Shown: positions 1 through 11,073 of the stretch, piece by piece
Layout of the letters: every line of letters starts with the position of its first letter
Numbering within the stretch: the first letter of the stretch is position 1
From: Paramyrothecium sp. XJ0827
Taxonomy: Eukaryota; Ascomycota; Sordariomycetes; Hypocreales; Stachybotryaceae
Direction: 5' to 3'
Length of the DNA: 64,000 bases
NCBI GenBank assembly: GCA_020881915.1
Contig: JAJFPB010000009.1
Location: 1,674,001 to 1,738,000 of the forward strand
Translations under genes and position numbers: made by a program
Notes under the pieces: model-generated
What the model saw: only the letters and a program-made list of their open reading frames with translations
What the model was told of the DNA's origin: nothing
The model's database searches: none

Positions 1-3000
1 GTACTAAGTATAAAGTCTAATATATTAGTTTCTAATTTAATTATCTTATTAGGGTTAAATATAGTAAGAATTAGTTCTTTAGTAATAAGCTTCTTAATTT
101 CTTTAAATACTTATTAGACTTCCTTATTTTAATCTTAGTTAAATTCTTATTTCTTTTTTATAAAGTTAATTAATAGTACTATAATTTTACTAAAGTTCTT
201 AATAAATTATTAGTAGTAATTAGTAAATCTAAGGAAGCTCTATATATTTTTTATATTTTTTAGAGATTCTTATTTATATACTACTATAATTTTTTCTTTT
301 TTTATTTAGATCTTATTAGGTTAAATAATATATTTAAGGTAGTTTACCTCTTAGATATAGAAGTTACTCTTTTTTAATTTAATTAATAAATTAGTATCTT
401 AAAGTACTTTAAATACCTTATAAATATATTTTTTATATTATTTTTTATTATCTAAGAAAATAAGAATATTATTAAGGTATATAACTATAAAGTTATTTAT
501 ATATTCCCTTAAGATATAATTAATTATTCTTTAGAATATTACTAATATATTAATTAATCTAAAAAGTATAACTAAATATTTAAATAAATTAAATTTAGTA
601 TAAAATACTATTTTCTATTCTTTTTCTTTCTTAATCTAAATTAGATTATATATTTCTTTTAGATTAAGTATAATAAAGATTATTTTACTATATAATTAAT
701 TATATATTTTTATAATAAGTAGTAATAAAATATAGTTCTTTATAGTAATCTTATTAAGTTATTAGTAATCTACTACTAATTAGAATTTTCTATTCTTTTT
801 TAGTATAAATATAATTAGGTACCTTACTAATAAAGTTAATTACTAAATATATTCTTTTCTAAGGTTTTTCTTAATATATTCTTTTAGTATTTATAGTTCT
901 TAGATATTAAGATTATAAATTAGTAGGAAGTAGGTTTTTTTCTTATTAATAAGGCAGATTTTATAGTCCTATTAAGAGTATTCTAGTAGTCCTAATTTAA
1001 ATTCCTTCTAGAATAGCTTCTTATAAATATAATATATTTCTAAGATATTCTTTATTCTTTCTCTAAGTTCTTCCCTTTTTATTTTAGGATCTTCTTTTTA
1101 TTAATTAAATAGATCTTCTACTATTTATTTTAGTATTTATTATAACTTCTTAAGATATAAGGTTCCTTAGTTTATATTAGCTTAGCTTTATTTATATTAT
1201 AAACTAGATTATAGTAGTTCTTCCTTAACTATAGTAGCTTTTATTATATAATCCCTTCTAGTTTTATATTATTTATCTTACTTAGATAGTAGTTTATAGT
1301 AAATATTTACTTTCTCTCTTTTCTCTTAATCTTTAGGTTCCTATTCTAGTATAAATCTTAACTTATATATCTAGCTAGTAATCTAATTAATCTATAATTT
1401 TTAAATTTAAATTATAATCTCCTAAGAAAAATAGATTTATTACTTAGTAATATAATATTAAAGATTATTTTAAAAGTTATATTATAACTATAAAGTATTA
1501 AGGGATATATTTCCTTATTAATAAACCTATTATTATAGGTAAGTAATACCTCTTTAATTAACTTTATAATATAACTTCTTTTACCTTTTCTTCTTTATAG
1601 TAATTAGAATTAGTTTATTAATCTAAAATTAATAAAACTTTAAGTTACTTTAGAATTTAATTCTATAATAGTTTTATATTTATTTATTATTACCTTAATT
1701 ATAATAATCTTATATATTACCTTATTATAGTTTTAGATTATACTAAAGGTTATTTAATTATTATACTTTACTTATAGCTCTTTTATAAATAAATATCTTT
1801 ATTTTTTACCTAGTTTATTTTAATAAGAATATTATTAATATTCTATAGAGATTTCTATTTTACTTTATTCTAGAGATTTAGTATTTAAATTATAATAGTA
1901 AAGTATCTATAGTAGAAGTTATTTAATATATAGTACCTATTATATTATTTAGTATAGTAATTAGAGATTCTTTTATTTAGTTTCCTTTTTAGAAGGTAAG
2001 CCTATACTAAGTACTTTAATTAATCTATAACTACTAATAATTAATTATTTCTTCTATTAATCTTTTTTATATTACTAGTTATTATTAGGTATTTAAAGTA
2101 TACTTCCTTAGATATATAATATCTTTAGTATTTTTCTTTATATTTTATTAAAGTAGTACTATTATAGAGATTTAAAAATCTATAGAATCTTATTTTCCTT
2201 TTTTCTTTATAGTAAAGGTATTCTATAGAGTATTCTTAGTAGCTTTCTACCTAATATAACTTAGCTTTCTCTATTTTATTTAGTAGCCTATTTTTATTTA
2301 GCTACTATTATTTAGTTTCTTATAGATTTTAATAGTATTAGAGTTTCTTAGTAGTATATTATTTATAGTAGATTATAAAATAATCTCTTATATTTTATTT
2401 ATTCTAATATTCTTATAATTAATATAAATCTCTTTATAGAACTATAATCTTATATTATTTATATATTACTTCCTTAATCTAGTACTAGAGGTCTCTTATA
2501 TTATATAGTAAGATAATATTCTATTCTCTTACCCTTATTAGGAAGATTTTATTTTCTACCTTCTTATTAAGGTATATTATATATAGATACTATAAGTATA
2601 AAATCTATATAATATTATAGTATTATAAATAGTTAATATCTATATATAAGTTATTTTCTCTTTAGATTCTTAGTAGTTATATATATATGGGGTTTAGTAG
2701 GGCTTCTTCTATTATAATTATATAAATAAAGATATTTTTATTTATATAGGGGTTTTATTATAATTTCCCTACTTTTTATATTATATAGTTTATTATTCTT
2801 TCTTTAGGGTTATTATTTAAATATTCTTACCCTTTATTTAAGTTCTCTAAGAATAAATTACTATTCTTACTTATTATTTTATTAATAATAGTATTAAAGT
2901 CTTTAGGGCTTAGTATTTATTTCTATAGCTAGGTATCTAAGATTTCTTATATATAATTACTTTTTATTATTTCCCTAGCTACTTCCTTGGGGTTTTTTAT

Positions 3001-5200
3001 ATATTAGTAATCCTATAAGTATATCCTATATCTATAGTTCTAATTTAGCTATAGTAATATAGTCTTAGTATATTATATTATTTTAATAATATAAGTTATA
3101 GTAATCTTACCTAGTTATTACTTATTTTTAGTAATTAAAGTAATCTTTCTTTTTTCTAGAATTAATCTTACTTAGGTTATTAATATTCTTAAGTAAAATA
3201 TCCTTTTTTACTATAGTTATAATAAGTAATATTTACTTTTTAGATTACTTTTAGCTTTATAGGGCCTAATTTAGTCCTATAGGAGATATTTACTTATTTT
3301 TATAGCTTTAAGTTATTTATATTATACTTAATATATAGGGTACTTTTATATTATTTTTTCTCCCTTTTATATTTAAAGTTATATTTATTAATCTTAATTA
3401 CTTTATATATATATTCTTCTAGTAAGTATTTAAATTATTTAATCTTAATAAATTTATTTTTAATCTTCTTCTTATACTTATTATAGAAGATCTTCTTATA
3501 GACTTTTTTAATCTATTCTAACTTTAAAATAATTTATTTAAACTATACTATAAAGCTAATATATAACTTAATTTAAATTATCTTATTAAGATCTTATTTT
3601 ACTTCTTAGACTTTATTTATAATATTAAAGGTTTTTTTAATATATTTTTTAAACTTATTAAAGTTATAAAAGATTTTCTTTATATCTTCCTTATATTTAA
3701 TTATAGATTTAGTAATATAATTATAGAGTATAAATTTAAACTAGGTAAGGGCATTACTCTTTAAGCTTTAAGCTATAAACTTAATTTACTTTTTATTTAT
3801 AATAAAGATATTAAAGAAGTATAGAAAGTAGGCTCTAAGTACTATAAGAAATCCTTAGAGCTTATAAGGGCTTCTATTAAAGGATTTAAGCTTATATAAC
3901 TTAATAACTATACTTAATTCTCTTTTATATTCTCTAGTATTCTATATATTTAGGAGCCTTTAGAACTAGGCCTTAGTACTTTAGATTATATAGAAATTAA
4001 GATTAGTAGCCTTCTATAGCTATTACTTAAGTTAAGTAATAATATTCTTAAGATAATTAATTTTATAAGATCTAATTAATATTATAACTATATTAGCTTA
4101 GATTTAATTAATTTTAGCTATAAGGATCTAGATTTATTACTTAAGTATTTTAATTTCTTAGTTCTTTTTATTATTAAAGTTATTATTAGATTCCTTATTT
4201 AGATCTCTTATTTTAATATTATCCCTAGAGGGGGTCTTAAATAATATTTCTTTAATTCTACTCTTGCCTTTAGTAGTAAATATAGAGAGCTTAGAATCTT
4301 CTCCTATTATTATAAGTATTACTTTAAGAAAATAATATATCTTAGAATAAGAGCTATTAATATATATTAACTAGGCCTAGATCTAAGTATAAGATAAGTA
4401 GTTTTATAGTTTATTATTTAATATAGAAAATAGGATTTTCTCTTAAAGTAATAGATTACTTATTATTAGTTTATAAGACTTCTTTTCTAGAAGCTAGTTA
4501 AAAGATATCTTAGGGATTATATATTATTAATAGCTAGTAGGTTCTAATCTAAATATAAGATATAGAATCTCCTATTTATATATATAGTTTTCTACCTTTA
4601 AAGTACTAGATTATTTATTAGTTATAATCTAATAGTTCTTACTAGATTATAATAAGACTATAATCTATTAATCTATATTAGTAGGTTTCTTATAGCTTCT
4701 TTATTATTTATAGAAATCTTCTTCTATATAGGTCCTTATTCTTATTAAATATTTTCCTATTTCTATCCTTTTATTTCTAGCCTTTTATTTCTAGCCCTTC
4801 TTTTATACTAGTATTTAATTTAGGCTAGTATATTAAGGCTAGCCTATAGGTTATACTAGTAGCACAGAAGCTAGTCTATCTTAAGGCTAGTAGCCCAAGG
4901 CTAGTATAGCATTTATATATTATATTATATAACTTCCTACGGCTTAGTTATAGCCTTGGGTCAGGTTGTAACACAAGTGCCTATAGTATATTATATTATA
5001 GATATCTTTATTATTGATTTTGTTGTTACTATATCTGAGGTTTTAGGTATTAGATCTCCCTATTAAATTATTTTTATTATATTTAGGTCCCTATTTAAGA
5101 TTCTTAAATTTAGGTTATCTTAATAAATTTCTTAATTAGACTAATATTATATACTAAGCTTTTAGTAACTAAGATACATATATACTAAATTCGGCCTTCA
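1..5200. repeat. AT-rich, RIP-degraded repeat block
   Basis: This block is overwhelmingly A+T, rich in TpA, and I see essentially no CpG until about position 4,935. No open reading frame of useful length survives. Normal base composition returns abruptly near 5,180-5,230. This is the expected footprint of repeat-induced point mutation (C to T on both strands) acting on transposon DNA. A Gypsy polymerase can still be recognised at its left end; the stretch from about 1,100 to 4,900 probably holds the rest of that element (protease, gag, LTR) or other repeats, but I could not identify them residue by residue. The left end lies outside the window. Confidence 0.85.
300..1060 (-). mobile_element. 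Degenerate Ty3/Gypsy reverse transcriptase
   Basis: Reading the minus strand from about 1,060 down to 300 gives, in order and despite many stop codons, the hallmarks of a fungal Gypsy polymerase: the entry segment just before the palm, the segment rich in KKK followed by LR and LN, the KLDL / AY region, the KTAF-like region, and the catalytic YLDD block (minus strand, roughly 490-445), which now reads YLDN followed by ILIFS. It continues into the KVF / NLL and YI block near 420-330. Differences from the family consensus are mainly those produced by C to T or G to A change, consistent with RIP. RNase H and integrase would lie left of position 1; protease and gag would lie to the right. The element is inactive. 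Frames were read by eye, so limits are approximate. Confidence 0.7.
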
Positions 5201-5242
5201 GTATATATTCATGTAATTACTTAGAGCCCTATGTCTAGTAGA

Positions 5243-6442
5243 CTAGATGTGATGACGGGGAGAGTCTCCACTCATTTCATAAACTCGAAAATGGGCAGAG
5301 TCTCCGACTATTCCATGGGCCTGAGGTTGAACAGAAGTTCCGCTCATTTCATGAGCTACATACTGCGGTATAGGCTGTTGTACACCTTGAGACGCCGGAC
5401 TCCCTTGCGTCAAGGTGGGATAGCTAGCCAGGCTCGGTACAGTCATTATCGAACCTCTCCCCTCGGACTGCACGGGAGAACTTGGACCCGGTTTCCCAGC
5501 ATTCGGATCAGTTGGCGCTGCCGAAGTCGGTGGAGCTTGTTCCATTGGAGCAAACTGCATCGGCGAATGGACTTGCTGAACAAGGGGAGTAACATCCTTC
5601 TTCGACCGTCGAACAAACCTGAAGATTACAATCGCTATGAGTGACAGTACCGCAAAACCTCCAATCGCGCCACCGACAATCGCTCCAACATTAGTATGAT
5701 TATGATGATTTGAAGGAGGTGGAGGCGAGAAGGCGGCGGAGACAGTATGGGTAGAAGAAACCGGTTCGGTTGACGATACACCTGGATTGGTGTAGGCTGT
5801 AGTGACAAAGTTTGCATTGTTCTGACCATCGTAGGTAAAAGATGCGCTCGAAACTCGGGTGTCGGGGGTCGGTGCACATTTAAAGGCCTGAATTCCCTCT
5901 GGGAAGGCATACGTTCGGCAATATGCAGCCGAATTTTCGGTGCTAGAGTGTAATTACAGCCGTCAACAACATATCCCATACGACTGCGGGGATATTTGGG
6001 CTCACCAGCGAAGAATGTGAGGAGCGCTCACGCAGGTATCGTCGCAAAGGGCCGTATTCAACGCTACCTCGCTCTCGATACACTTGAGGTGAACCTCCCA
6101 GTTTTCAGGGTCCTCAGCCACGCCACAGATCAACCCTATGGCAGTAGCCCACATGCAGGGTTGATGGTTTTCGCAAGTAATGGGGATCCCTGGACGCCCT
6201 GATAGCCAACCGCATGTTTCGTCTGGGGCTTTAGTGACGGTGATGATGTAGTTTGATACGCTGCCCGTTTGACGCTTTGCTATATGTCCGAGCTCAGGTG
6301 CCTCTACCATTTGTGTTTGTGCAGGTGGTCGGTCATAGTCCGTGATGTATGATCGTTGCGTAGGCTCAGAGAGGACTCGTTCCTCTGAGCCCTGTACACC
6401 CCACAAGCTGAGGAATATCGCAGAATGTAGTAGACTACTCAT
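5243..6442 (-). CDS. Single-pass membrane protein with Cys-containing ectodomain
   Basis: Two exons, 6442..6006 and 5942..5243, joined across a 63-nt intron (GTGAGC to CTAG), give 378 residues. The ATG at 6442 is chosen because a hydrophobic signal peptide (SSLLHSAIFLSLWG) follows it at once; the longer upstream frame lacks this. After the signal comes an ectodomain of about 190 residues with spaced cysteines, a Ser/Thr/Pro linker, one transmembrane helix starting GAIVGGAIGG, a basic stop-transfer (RRSKK) and a Pro/Gln-rich cytoplasmic tail ending in repeated EMSG motifs. This layout is common in fungal cell-surface sensors and unnamed Ser/Thr-rich membrane proteins. No enzymatic domain is visible, so the function is unknown. 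It is the first gene next to the RIP block and shows normal codon use. Confidence 0.75.
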
Positions 6443-8102
6443 CTTGAAGTCGAAGGCAATGAGATGGTGAGAAAACCGTCGATAGAGATGCCCTCGCAAA
6501 ACACAGGACGGGGTTCAGTTTCACATGTTATCAACATCTGAGCTCGACAGCGGTAGCATATCCCGTGCGTTGCCGGAAACCTCCAGCCCGTACCCGGTCC
6601 CACTGTTATGCCTCTAACCGCTGGTGCCTTGTATAAAAGGCTTTAGGGAGGGGTGAGCTGTTACAGCCTTATTTCTGGTCTACTTTCTCCTTCTGGTAAA
6701 GTCAGTATAGACTAAGGCATCGTCGCGAGCAATAGGTTCAATAGGTTCAACTAGCCCGACAGCCCCCTGACGTGACTGTAGCGGAGGCTTCGGCCAGCGG
6801 ATACGCTTTCAGACTGCGGCTATGGGGCATTTTCAGACGGCCCTGAGTGGTGCCAAGATTGAGGCTCTTACGCCGTTGGGCGATAGTACGAATAATGCCA
6901 CGCAACCCCTTCGCAAGTGACTGGTAGGGCTGAGGTCGAGACTCGCTGTGGCTTGGTCACCGAGCCGTACAAGTGCTGAAAGTCCCAGGCTGACGCTGGC
7001 TCAATGATGTGTGGGAGGGGTCATGATGGTGCGCAGCTGCTAGGATTTAAGTTATAGACCAGGCTGTAAGCCACCGGGCGATGTAAATTGTGTGTGTGTG
7101 TGTTATTCAATGCGTCTTTCGGATTGGATGTCGGAAAGACCAGGGAACCTTTACATTTATTTATATCCAAGCAAGTAAAAACCAGCATGCTCCAATTTCT
7201 AATGCAATAAAACCCTTTCAAATTATGAGAGCCGAGGGTGGCTCCTTACTGACTCCAGGCTCAGTTCCTGGTCTCTTGCAGGTGGCTATCCCTTGGCTGC
7301 CTTAAGGTGCAGCCAACGTACCAAACCAGCATATTGACCAATTAGAACGAGATAAATCTAGATACCTAAGAAACCTGAGTTTCTACCTAGGAGCACGCAA
7401 ACTAGTAGTAAGATGCTGAAAGTTACATTCCCCGAAACCTTCTGTAAAAGGCTCTCTGTGCTAGTCTCCCTAGCTCGTTGGTCTAGCTTACTCGCCACTC
7501 GGTGAGAGCACCTCTCTTCTAAAAGTCACTCCGCATCGCTTTCTTCGGCCATAATCGCCGGTCGGATGTCATGCTATTCTTTTCCATCGCTGAGCTAAGG
7601 GACGTTGGATATCACCGCCTCGTTTCTTCACTAAGGGCCTCTAAGACTTTGGGCAGTATCTTACCGTCTGAGCTAAGTACTGTTTTATGGCTTGCACCAG
7701 CCACCGCCTCGGTGTCTCTACTATGGTAGACTTCTTAAATAGAAGTAGGTGTCAAGCCTGGTCTGATAATACCAGCTGCGTCAATCGATGACGCTAAGTA
7801 GATAGCCTGATTTGATCCTTGTTTGATGGTCTGGTCATTACCATTCCAATTACTAGCATTTTGACAAGATCCGTTAAACATGACGATTTGGCCGTCAGCC
7901 TGGGACTCTCCACTCCGTGGCTTGCTTGAGCCAGACAAGTAAAATCACAACCTCCGGTGGCGTAACGCCGCGACTCTGTTAGTTTAGTGGCTGTCATTAC
8001 TTAGTTGGGCCTGTTCAAGGGTGCAAAAGCAGGCTTGTCACTCCTGACATACCGTCGCACAGAGCTATCATTGGTCGGGTTGTACTCCTGTCAGTGCTAT
8101 AG

Positions 8103-8116
8103 TTAGGGTTAGGGTT
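8103..8116 (+). repeat. Short interstitial telomere-like repeat (TTAGGG)2TT
   Basis: Two perfect TTAGGG units followed by TT. TTAGGG is the usual telomere unit of filamentous ascomycetes. Two units can occur by chance, so this is only a hint of subtelomeric or end-repair history; it lies about 3 kb from the RIP block. Confidence 0.5.
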
Positions 8117-8306
8117 CAAATTCCCTTCTCGACAACTTCAAGTTTCATCGCTTGCGAGTTATACTTAGGTGTCGGAATGCCCGTATATCATACTTCACGC
8201 TAGAGATGTATTACGCCGCTGCCACTGCCATCTTTTCGGCTCTAGGCCTCAAAATGCTGATAATGGCCGTTTAGAAGCAGGGACATAAGAAAACGTGGAA
8301 TAATGC

Positions 8307-8316
8307 TATATAAATA
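8307..8316 (+). promoter_or_regulatory. TATA box of the repeat-rich GPI protein gene
   Basis: TATATAAATA, 113-122 bases upstream of the ATG at 8429. The identical decamer occurs before the SDR gene at 10,909. Confidence 0.55.
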
Positions 8317-8428
8317 GACGTGGGAAAGCTCAGATGTCTATTTATTAACGACAAGGCTGATGTTTTCCTAAGTCATCCACTGTCAGTCTGTTCATATTGT
8401 TCTGTGCATAACATTATAATTGGGTGCC

Positions 8429-9998
8429 ATGCGTCTGTTAAACAGTGTGATTATCGGCCTTCTAATCGAAAGGACCGGGACAGCCCTAGCCCAAACATCT
8501 CAAACTCCAGCATCAGCAGCACCAGCTCCCGGTCCAGGATCTGAGGTGTCAGTTCCAGCATCAACTCCGGTAATCGAAGCATCAGTTCCAGTATCAACTC
8601 CGGTAATCGAAGCGTCAGTTCCAGCATCAACTCCGGTAATCGAAGCGTCAGTTCCAGCATCAGCTCCGGTAATCGAAGCGTCAGTTCCAGTGTCAACTCC
8701 GGTAATCGAAGCGTCAGTTCCAGTATCAGCTCCGGTAATCGAAGCGTCAGCTCCAGTATCAGCTCCGGTAATCGAAGCGTCAGCTCCAGTATCAGCTCCG
8801 GTAATCGAAGCGTCAGCTCCAGTATCAGCTCCAGTATCCGAAGCGTCAGCTCCAGTATCAGCTCCAGTATCCGAAGCATCAGCTCCAGTATCCGAAGCAT
8901 CAGCTCCAGTATCCGAAGCGTCAGCTCCAGTATCAGCTCCAGTATCCGAAGCATTAGCTCCAGTATCCGAAGCGTCAGCTCCAGTATCAGCTCCAGTACC
9001 TGAAGCATCAGCTCCAGTATCTGAAGCGAGCACTGGGACCATCCTGGGTATAGCTGCTAGTCCCAGCCTCAGCTCCGGCACAGATATCGGTCCCACCAAT
9101 ACTGCTGAAGGGCGTCCTGAGGCTCCTAATACTCAGGGGCTGACTGGGGCCATCAGTGAGCCCACTGGCACACCCGTAGAAACGCCGCCCAGCGCCACGG
9201 AATCCACGGCACCTACCGGCCCTTCTGCCAGCCCTACAGGGAAGTCGATCGAATTGAACCTCAGCGACGCTATACTCGGCGAACACGCAACTTCTATCAT
9301 GGTCGACGGGGAGCCAGCAATGTAAGTCCCTCCTGGTAGCTGCTTCATATCTGTTATAAGTTAACATGTACGATAGTGAACTAAGCGCTCCACCTAACGG
9401 CCGCGCATCTTTCAGTCTTAACGTCATGAAGCCATTAGACATCGCGCCAGGGGAACTCGTGAGCCTAATAGCTTCAATCAGAGTTGGGGACATTGGCGCT
9501 CCCAACCCACAAGTCAGGGTTCTCTTGCAACGGGAAAGTACAGGCTCCCAGTTTCAGATGATCATGGACGAAAAAACTGTTTACGATAAAGAACTTCAGA
9601 CTACCGCGGGCAAGTTCGAACAGTTGCAGAGTGAAAAAACCAAGGTTTCAGAAAACCCAAAAGTTGAAGTAGTCCAGAAATCAGGGGATAAATCCGTGCC
9701 TCTCACTGTTCATAGTCTCATGTTAGTGGAGGCGGAGAAAGCAGCCCTCTTACCTGAGACCACTCGGACAGAGTTTGCTTCTCCTGGTCAGGAAACTAGC
9801 GCTCCTAGTGGAATTGGCGGAGAGTCTGGGAACTCGGGCTCTGTGTCTAGCCTCTCCAAAACTGGCACTGGCACTAACCCCGCTACACCAACCAGTTCTG
9901 GGCCGGTGCCGCTTGTGCCAAACGAGGGGGGACATGATCCTATCGTGGACAAAGTCGCGTTATATGTGGTACCTCTCATCGCAGCTTTTCTACTCTGA
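8429..9998 (+). CDS. GPI-anchored cell-surface protein with tandem repeats
   Basis: Two exons, 8429..9321 and 9377..9998, with a 55-nt intron (GTAAGT to GATAG, branch TTAAC), encode 504 residues. The true ATG is 8429, giving a signal peptide (MRLLNSVIIGLLIERTGTALA). Residues about 38-200 are a low-complexity array of 11-residue units of the type ASxPVSxPVxE. Then follow a Ser/Thr/Pro spacer, a globular domain of about 150 residues (roughly 270-420) without cysteines that resembles no family I can name, a second Gly/Ser/Thr/Pro stalk, and a C-terminal hydrophobic segment (VALYVVPLIAAFLL) right at the end, as in GPI-anchor signals. The layout suggests a wall-bound adhesin-like protein whose array serves as an O-glycosylated stalk. 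Array length probably varies between strains. Confidence 0.75.
8543..9030 (+). repeat. Coding minisatellite, 33-bp unit
   Basis: Twelve full 33-bp units (11 codons) plus four 21-bp derivatives (ASAPVSE type), in two sequence blocks: an earlier one with PVIE units and a later one with PVSE units. Because every unit is a multiple of three and lacks stops, two other frames on the minus strand are also open across it; these are side effects, not genes. Confidence 0.9.
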
Positions 9999-11073
9999 GG
10001 ACATCTAGCTTTAGCTTACTGATAAAGTAATTTAACTGTGTTTACGTCTCCCTAGTAGCCCCCATGTTGAGCGTCAGATTGGTTCTTCAGATCTGGGATG
10101 ATGCCGTTTCTTCAGACGTCGTAGAAGCAAGCTCCCCGATGTCCTTCGCATATTTGCCTACGGATGGATATATTAAGTATGCAAACCTTTGTTGAACAGT
10201 TTCAAGTCAATTTTTGTACCGTGCCCAATCCTATTTTTGTTCCTCCCATGCCAGACTCCACAACTTTAAGCTGGTGAACTTGCGTGTCTCCCTTTAAATG
10301 GGAGCGTGGCATGATTATGCGAAGCAGCTGCCTTTGTTGAAACCATAACCTGAATGCATCTCTTACTCTCCATCCAAACATCGGGTCATTGTATCTCGGC
10401 TAAACGGCATGACCACTGCACATGGTTAGGTCTATCATTGCCTACTATGGGGTCGAATCCTTGTTCTGTAGTGACATTAGTTATCAATCTAAACCAACTG
10501 GATAAGACCTCCTCGCCTGTCCGAGGCGTGGAGGCCGGAGGGTTCCGTCTTGTGTGGGCTGAGGTCGTGATGTACTGTGACGTTTGCCCTTGACAGTAGT
10601 TCAAAACGAAGAGAAGCCTAGTAATTTGAGCCGTCCCGATATGCTTATATATATATTTAGTAATTATACTACTTTATTCCCATTTTTATGTAATAGTCTC
10701 GGAGTATATTACGTATTTAGGAATAATATGCCACTAGACACCGAGGACTACCTTGTCCGGAGTTAATTGCAAAGGAAGCCAATGACCGGCTGCTTCCGTA
10801 GTGACTTGCGGGTCTACAGCTTAGAAGCTCATATTTGACAACTCCGACAAGGACCTACTCTTAGAGCTAGACACTGGATCCGTCCGGAGATGTCCAAATC
10901 TGATGAAGTATATAAATACAAGAGATTATCTCAATATCTCGTTGCATCATTCCCATGAATCTCGTTTCTCCTTCACTCAATATAGGAGAATCACCTTCTC
11001 ATTTGTCATTAGAATTATCTAAATCCCGTCCTCTACGCCAGCTATCCCGCCTGCCTTCAATTTGCCAACAATC
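9999..11073. other. Intergenic region
   Basis: No gene seen. AT-rich around 10,640-10,740. A GGTCGAATCC sequence at about 10,451 resembles a pol III B box, but no tRNA fold or A box could be found around it. The right part is the promoter and 5' leader of the SDR gene. Confidence 0.5.
10909..10918 (+). promoter_or_regulatory. TATA box of the SDR gene
   Basis: TATATAAATA, about 160 bases before the ATG at 11074; a pyrimidine-rich leader follows. Confidence 0.5.

Larger units (their letters stand above)
6443..8428. other. Intergenic region
   Basis: No convincing gene. It contains a (TG)6 tract at 7089-7100, imperfectly repeated GAGCTAAG / CACCGCCTCG segments around 7,595-7,720, a telomere-like motif at 8,103 and a TATA box at 8,307. 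The promoter of the minus-strand membrane protein should lie at about 6,450-6,700, where a TATAAAAG sequence occurs near 6,632 on the plus strand only. Confidence 0.5.

Noticed and set aside
7089..7100. (TG)6 tract
   Set aside because: Ordinary microsatellite; no sign of function.
7735..7997. Short minus-strand frames with fairly protein-like composition
   Set aside because: Under 70 codons, not extendable by good splice sites, and no known family; could be a relic but not supportable.
8451..9099. Two long minus-strand frames (185 and 199 codons) over the minisatellite
   Set aside because: They arise because the 33-bp unit has no stop in several frames; composition is purely repeat-driven and there is no signal, domain or splice support.
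10440..10465. GGTCGAATCC resembling a tRNA B box
   Set aside because: No A box, acceptor stem or cloverleaf could be formed around it.
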